A DNA stretch of 9,555 bases. Source: Actinomycetes bacterium (lineage in GTDB: Bacteria > Actinomycetota > Coriobacteriia > Coriobacteriales > Eggerthellaceae). This document shows positions 6,495 through 9,555 of the stretch, piece by piece. Numbering within the stretch: the stretch's first letter is position 1; every line of letters starts with the position of its first letter. The notes beneath the pieces were generated by a model that was not told the origin of the DNA, made no database searches, and was given only the letters and a program-made list of their open reading frames with translations. A program made the translations under genes and the position numbers. The stretch is taken from positions 1-9,555 of the forward strand of contig JAEYEL010000035.1 of the NCBI GenBank assembly GCA_023403475.1, read 5' to 3'.

Positions 6495-6562
6495 GCATTC
6501 AAGATTGATTTGATGGCATGTGCCGAGGGGCGTTAGCCACAGCGATTTCATGCGACAATGCC
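6473..6562 (+). pseudogene. decayed ribbon-helix-helix antitoxin fragment
   Basis: This stretch resembles the 3' half of the intact antitoxin gene at 6895-7167. Bases 6525-6555 match 7107-7137 at 30 of 31 positions. Translation ahead of it reads IAMAFKIDLMACA in one frame. After an extra base near 6523-6524 it continues as RGVSHSDFMR in the next frame. The intact protein reads VTITFK, then eight residues missing here, then VDSMASARGVSRSDFMR. A 24-nt in-frame deletion plus a +1 frameshift explains the difference. A further short deletion follows DFMR. The copy has no start or N-terminal domain and is not functional as a full antitoxin. Confidence 0.65.
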
Positions 6563-6583
6563 ATCCAAGTTTGCCTGTTTTCG

Positions 6584-6592
6584 TGTTACAAT
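6584..6592 (+). promoter_or_regulatory. extended -10 promoter for the toxin-antitoxin pair
   Basis: TGTTACAAT fits an extended -10 (TGn plus TACAAT, five of six to TATAAT). No clear -35 lies 16-18 bp upstream, and TTGCCT at 6571 is too close. Transcription would begin about 6599, roughly 24 nt before the TTG start at 6623. Autoregulation by the antitoxin at this site is expected for such modules but no operator is identified. Confidence 0.45.
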
Positions 6593-6622
6593 AAGGTGTA
6601 CCAAAAAGCGAAGGAGAGTTGC

Positions 6623-6892
6623 TTGCCTGACGAGCTTCATATAAGACAATGCGCCCGAAAGCACGGGTTGAGCGAAAACGACATACGGCACGCATGGCGA
6701 AATAGGAAAGCGATGCGTGTGAGGGACTACGCAAGCGTTCCTCTTATTTATGTAGTGGCTGGTCTGGATATGCGAGGTAGAATGGTCGAGGTGTTGGCGG
6801 CCGAGCGCGAGGATGGGTCATACGAGGTGTTTCATGCTATGAAGTTAACAAACAAGATTGCCCGAGAGCTTGACATGCAGGATTGGAGGTAG
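6623..6892 (+). CDS. BrnT-like type II toxin
   Basis: The predicted protein has 89 residues and no export signal. The pattern ARKHGLSENDIRHAW (11-25), then IYVVAGLDMRGRMVEVLAA (42-60), then YEVFHAMKLTNKIARELD (68-85) follows the BrnT/RelE-like layout: a KHG helix, central strands with a GR turn, and a C-terminal strand with a basic helix. BrnT toxins are ribosome-dependent or general RNases. H71 and K74 in HAMKLT occupy the place of the conserved SARKAT-type motif of BrnT. The start is TTG at 6623, because AAGGAG (6611-6616) lies 6 nt upstream; the upstream in-frame ATG at 6518 sits in the antitoxin remnant and has no ribosome-binding site. The antitoxin start lies 2 nt after the stop. Toxin-first order matches brnTA. 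Activity is inferred; the family call is moderate. Confidence 0.6.
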   Translation: MPDELHIRQCARKHGLSENDIRHAWRNRKAMRVRDYASVPLIYVVAGLDMRGRMVEVLAAEREDGSYEVFHAMKLTNKIARELDMQDWR

Positions 6893-6894
6893 CG

Positions 6895-7167
6895 ATGGAA
6901 TACAAAATGAAAGGCGGGATTGTCCTGACGGACGAGGATTTCGAGCGTATGTCTGATCAGGCTGCCCGAGGCGATTACCCCGGCACTCCTGGCAAATGGG
7001 TGATGCGCCCACAGGGGCGCCCGAGAATCTCCGAGGAGGAGCTGGTAACAATAACTTTCAAGGTTCCCCGCTCGATTCGCGCTGAGGTCGATTCGATGGC
7101 GAGCGCGAGGGGCGTTAGCCGCAGCGATTTCATGCGAGCCGCTGTGAATGCCGCCTTGACGGCATAG
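6895..7167 (+). CDS. ribbon-helix-helix antitoxin (BrnA-like)
   Basis: The predicted protein has 90 residues. The N-terminal half (GGIVLTDEDFERMSDQAARG, 7-26) with a following GRPR (41-44) resembles the toxin-neutralising part of BrnA-type antitoxins. The C-terminal half is a ribbon-helix-helix DNA-binding domain: strand VTITFKVP (51-58), helix SIRAEVDSMASARG (60-73), helix SRSDFMRAAVNAAL (75-88). Such proteins bind the toxin and repress their own promoter as a complex. GGAGG (6885-6889), inside the last toxin codons, is 5 nt before the ATG at 6895, so translation is probably coupled to the toxin. A degraded copy of its 3' half lies upstream of the toxin gene. The gene is followed by hairpin and palindrome elements between convergent genes. 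Confidence 0.75.
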   Translation: MEYKMKGGIVLTDEDFERMSDQAARGDYPGTPGKWVMRPQGRPRISEEELVTITFKVPRSIRAEVDSMASARGVSRSDFMRAAVNAALTA

Positions 7168-7191
7168 CTTACGGTAAGCATATATAGCTAG

Positions 7192-7228
7192 GTGCCTATC
7201 GCGTTGCGTTTCGCTGCGCGATAGGCAC
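7192..7228. terminator. hairpin between convergent antitoxin and flavoprotein genes
   Basis: GTGCCTATCGCG (7192-7203) and CGCGATAGGCAC (7217-7228) form a perfect 12-bp stem; a GCG/CGC mini-stem lies inside the 13-nt loop. Neither side has a T-run, so it is not a textbook intrinsic terminator, but its position suits a shared 3'-end structure for both transcripts. A separate perfect 12-nt palindrome TTCTTCGAAGAA lies at 7234-7245. Confidence 0.5.
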
Positions 7229-7265
7229 TATGGTTCTTCGAAGAATTTACACGAGGGGATGCGAT

Positions 7266-9555
7266 CTATTTCTTCAGGAATTCTGCGATGGCATCGACGG
7301 CAAGCATTCCCGAGGTGAGACAATAACTCGATGATGCTCCAAGGAAGTTAGTATAAGGATAGGTGAAGTATCCACCGCTATCCATGCCGGCAAGATAAAG
7401 TCCCGAGAAGGCTGGCTGAAGGTTGGCATTGAGCGCTTGGAACGACGTGTTTACGCGAATGCCGTTATAGGTGTTGTCGATGGGCGATATAATGCGCACA
7501 GCGTAGAATGGCCCGTTATCCAAGGGATAGAGCAGGCGCGGGTCTTTGCCGAACAGCGGATCCGCTCCGTTCAAGATAACCTGTTTGTAATCGGCAATAG
7601 CGGTTGTGAACGTCTCTTCATCGAAGCCTATTGCTTTGCCCAATTCGTCGAGAGTGTTCGCTTTGAATGCCTGTCCATACTCGAGGCATTTTTCCATTTC
7701 GTCTTTAATGGTAGTGTACACAGGGTCGATGATTCGACTGCGCATTTCGTACTCGTCGCAGTACTCTTTAGTGAGGTGCCCCCATACGCCTTGCGTTTGC
7801 AGGCTATCCAAGTCGCTTTGTGTAAGAATGACCCAGCTCCATGATGCGCGACGCATCGCTGCGGCACCAATGCCGTTCGACTCCGTCAAGCACCACTCCT
7901 CGTTCATGAAGCGTGAACCAGCAGGATCGAGCATCAGGAAGCCTATTTGATTTATGAACTTCATATAGCCGGAATAATAGTCAAGAACGTCATTGCCGCA
8001 AAACTCGGCAAGTCCTGGGGAAACGTCATCGGAAAGAGCACAACCCTTGCTTTCGCACAGCGATATGGCTTTGCCGACGTTAGAGGAAAGACCGATGTTA
8101 TCGAACACCCCGTTCAGCCGCTCTTTCATCATGGATGCGTTTCCGCCGAACCCTCCCGTGCAGAGAAGCACCGCCTTGCACGAAATGGTAACGGTCGTGC
8201 CATCTTGCTTTTTTGCTACGACAGCGGTGACATTGTTCTCGCTGTCGGTTTGAATGTCCTCAAGTTGCGTTTCGAACAGAATTTCGTTTCCGGCTGGTAG
8301 AATGAACTTGTCGTAAAGGTTTTGGAACTTCTGCGTTCCCTTTCCATAAATATGCATGAGGTTCATAGGATCTTTGCTTGCTTTGACGGAAAACCCTTTG
8401 TCCCCTGTCTCTTCCCAGCGCTCTTGCAGCCAGTCCACCATGCGCCCAGTGTTCGCAATGACCTTTTTCACCAAAGGGGCGTTTGTGCGCCCTTTGTCTT
8501 CCTCCATGCGCTTGGCAAAAGCTTCTTCGGCGGTCATGGTGAGTCCGGCAGGGGCATCCATTTGTGCTCCGATGGCGAATGGACCGCTTGAACAGGCACC
8601 GGTTCCAGAAACGCGGTTCGTTTTTTCGACTATGATGGTTTTGATACCTTTCTCATAGGCTTCGAGGGCGGCTGCCGTTCCGGTAAGTCCCGCACCAACT
8701 ATAACAAGCTCGCAATCGTAGGTCTCTGCAGCGTCGGTCTTGGGAGTGGCATGGGCGAATCCGACAAGATCCGCACCAGCGTCCTCAAGGCATTTCATGG
8801 TTGCGGCCGTTACGGCGGCGGCGGTAAGTGTGGCTCCGGTAACGGTATCGACGTAGAGCGATTGCTGCTCTACTATATCTTTTGGCGTGCGCTCAAGTGC
8901 TGGCTCCATAAAGCCGGGTGTGTCTGAGCAGGAAAGTACTTTAACTGATAGAATGGACGAGGAATCCACCTCGACTTCCACTTCGGTGGGTTCGATGACT
9001 TGTGGTGCGCCGTGCCGTGCGCCTTCTATCTGCCCCTCCTTCCATTTTCCAAATGCGGTTGCTTTGTAAACGCCTGGTGTCATGGATTGGTCGGCTGTGT
9101 AGGAAGAATCGATGGCTTTCAGGGAGTCTGCGTTTACCCCTGCTTGTTCAGCGGCGTTGGCCACTGCCGCAATGATTCCCATAGATGAAAGAGTGGCGCC
9201 CGAAACGGTGTCGATTCCAAGCGACTGCGTTTTTAGAATCGCTTCGGGAATGACTCTGAGGGCAACGTCTGAAAGATCGGCAGTTTCGGTATGCGATTTT
9301 ACGATGATGTCATCGATGGAGGTTGCTCCGAATCTTGCTTCGACCGTTATGGGGCCGTGTTTGCCTTCGCCGATGCCAGTATAGACACCCTCCTTGAATT
9401 TTATGGAGCCTGCCTTTTGCTTTTTTCCATTGGTCGATTCCTTGGATGTTCCGCTGCATCCGGCAAGGCTGCCTGCAAGGCTCATAACGCCAGCGGCGCC
9501 AACAAAGCATGCGGCTCCCTTTACAAAGCCGCGCCGCGTTGTGCTGTGCGGCTTT
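7266..9555 (-). CDS. Tat-exported lipoprotein flavin reductase (fumarate/urocanate reductase-like), 5' end outside window
   Basis: At least 762 codons are visible; the frame is open to the window edge, so ATG 9485 is not the start. The N-terminus reads TTRRGFVKGAA, a twin-arginine signal (RR at 9531-9536), then a lipobox SLAGC with Cys at 9456-9458, predicting a membrane-anchored extracytoplasmic protein. Numbering from Met 9485: FMN-binding domain 1 (about 33-117) has DTVSGATLS with Thr98, domain 2 (about 135-240) has DTVTGATLT with Thr219; both fit ApbE covalent-flavin sites. The FAD domain starts at VIVGAGLTG (261-269), and GSRFMNEE (523-530) carries the likely proton-donor Arg525. There is no haem domain. 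The fumarate reductase His (HHTMGG) and substrate Arg (GANRLGG) positions read DNTYNG and YTNFLGA, so the substrate is probably not fumarate. Final electron acceptor unknown. Confidence 0.9.
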   Translation of the reverse strand, partial: KPHSTTRRGFVKGAACFVGAAGVMSLAGSLAGCSGTSKESTNGKKQKAGSIKFKEGVYTGIGEGKHGPITVEARFGATSIDDIIVKSHTETADLSDVALRVIPEAILKTQSLGIDTVSGATLSSMGIIAAVANAAEQAGVNADSLKAIDSSYTADQSMTPGVYKATAFGKWKEGQIEGARHGAPQVIEPTEVEVEVDSSSILSVKVLSCSDTPGFMEPALERTPKDIVEQQSLYVDTVTGATLTAAAVTAATMKCLEDAGADLVGFAHATPKTDAAETYDCELVIVGAGLTGTAAALEAYEKGIKTIIVEKTNRVSGTGACSSGPFAIGAQMDAPAGLTMTAEEAFAKRMEEDKGRTNAPLVKKVIANTGRMVDWLQERWEETGDKGFSVKASKDPMNLMHIYGKGTQKFQNLYDKFILPAGNEILFETQLEDIQTDSENNVTAVVAKKQDGTTVTISCKAVLLCTGGFGGNASMMKERLNGVFDNIGLSSNVGKAISLCESKGCALSDDVSPGLAEFCGNDVLDYYSGYMKFINQIGFLMLDPAGSRFMNEEWCLTESNGIGAAAMRRASWSWVILTQSDLDSLQTQGVWGHLTKEYCDEYEMRSRIIDPVYTTIKDEMEKCLEYGQAFKANTLDELGKAIGFDEETFTTAIADYKQVILNGADPLFGKDPRLLYPLDNGPFYAVRIISPIDNTYNGIRVNTSFQALNANLQPAFSGLYLAGMDSGGYFTYPYTNFLGASSSYCLTSGMLAVDAIAEFLKK

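Larger units (their letters stand above)
6216..6622. other. divergent intergenic region, ppx to toxin gene
   Basis: No intact gene is supported in these 407 bases. From ppx outward they hold a weak minus-strand -10 candidate (6344-6349), an imperfect 22-bp direct repeat (6452-6494), a decayed antitoxin fragment (6473-6562), an extended -10 (6584-6592) and a ribosome-binding site (6611-6616) for the toxin gene. A 21-codon ATG frame at 6471-6536 overlaps the decayed fragment and is better explained by it than as a leader peptide. Confidence 0.7.

Noticed and set aside
6471..6536. Possible 21-residue leader peptide MRRWDIAMAFKIDLMACAEGR
   Set aside because: Its middle aligns with the antitoxin DNA-binding domain, so it is better explained as the first frame of the decayed copy.
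6342..6734. Minus-strand open frame of 130 codons over the ppx-toxin spacer
   Set aside because: No ribosome-binding site or family pattern; it overlaps the antitoxin remnant and the toxin start.
1..9555. CRISPR array, tRNA, rRNA, insertion sequence or phage genes
   Set aside because: No spaced repeats, tRNA-like cloverleaf, transposase or phage motifs were seen on either strand.

Overview
The window reads as a chromosomal segment of a high-GC anaerobic actinobacterium, most likely class Coriobacteriia and probably family Eggerthellaceae. This is inferred from the RpoC and PPK sequence style, the GC-rich coding, and a secreted FMN/FAD 'fumarate reductase-like' lipoprotein of the kind that is strongly expanded in Eggerthella, Slackia, Gordonibacter and relatives. 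Genus cannot be fixed from the sequence alone.

Layout. Positions 1-1878 (+) are the 3' part of rpoC (RNA polymerase beta'), which carries an unusually long C-terminal extension. A strong GAAA-capped hairpin (1971-2002) follows and lies directly in front of hisE (2022-2531, +). hisE converges tail-to-tail, with a 5-nt gap, on a minus-strand polyphosphate pair: ppx (6215-5160) followed by ppk (5050-2537). The 109-nt ppx-ppk spacer holds five imperfect 13-bp tandem repeats and a possible extended -10 promoter. A 407-nt divergent intergenic region (6216-6622) separates ppx from a plus-strand BrnT/BrnA-like toxin-antitoxin pair (6623-6892 and 6895-7167). This region contains a decayed second copy of the antitoxin DNA-binding domain. 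A hairpin/palindrome region (7192-7245) separates the antitoxin from a convergent minus-strand gene (7266 to beyond 9555). That gene encodes a Tat-exported lipoprotein flavin reductase with two FMN-binding domains.

How the genes work together. PPK1 makes polyphosphate from ATP and Ppx/GppA degrades it, so ppx-ppk is a synthesis/turnover pair. HisE is a histidine-pathway enzyme outside any visible his operon. The toxin-antitoxin pair is an accessory module with its own promoter signal. The flavin lipoprotein would accept electrons outside the membrane through covalently bound FMN and reduce an unknown substrate at FAD. Its active site departs from that of true fumarate reductases.

Most notable observation: the RpoC extension contains a 53-residue segment (nt 1423-1581) that aligns without gaps to the C-terminal domain of the RNA polymerase alpha subunit, as I recall the E. 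coli sequence. It keeps the equivalents of the DNA-contacting Arg265, Asn268, Gly296 and Lys298. This suggests an alpha-CTD-like module built into beta'. Other points of interest are the frameshifted antitoxin remnant, the 13-bp repeats ahead of ppk, and low-complexity insertions in three neighbouring enzymes (HisE, PPK, Ppx).
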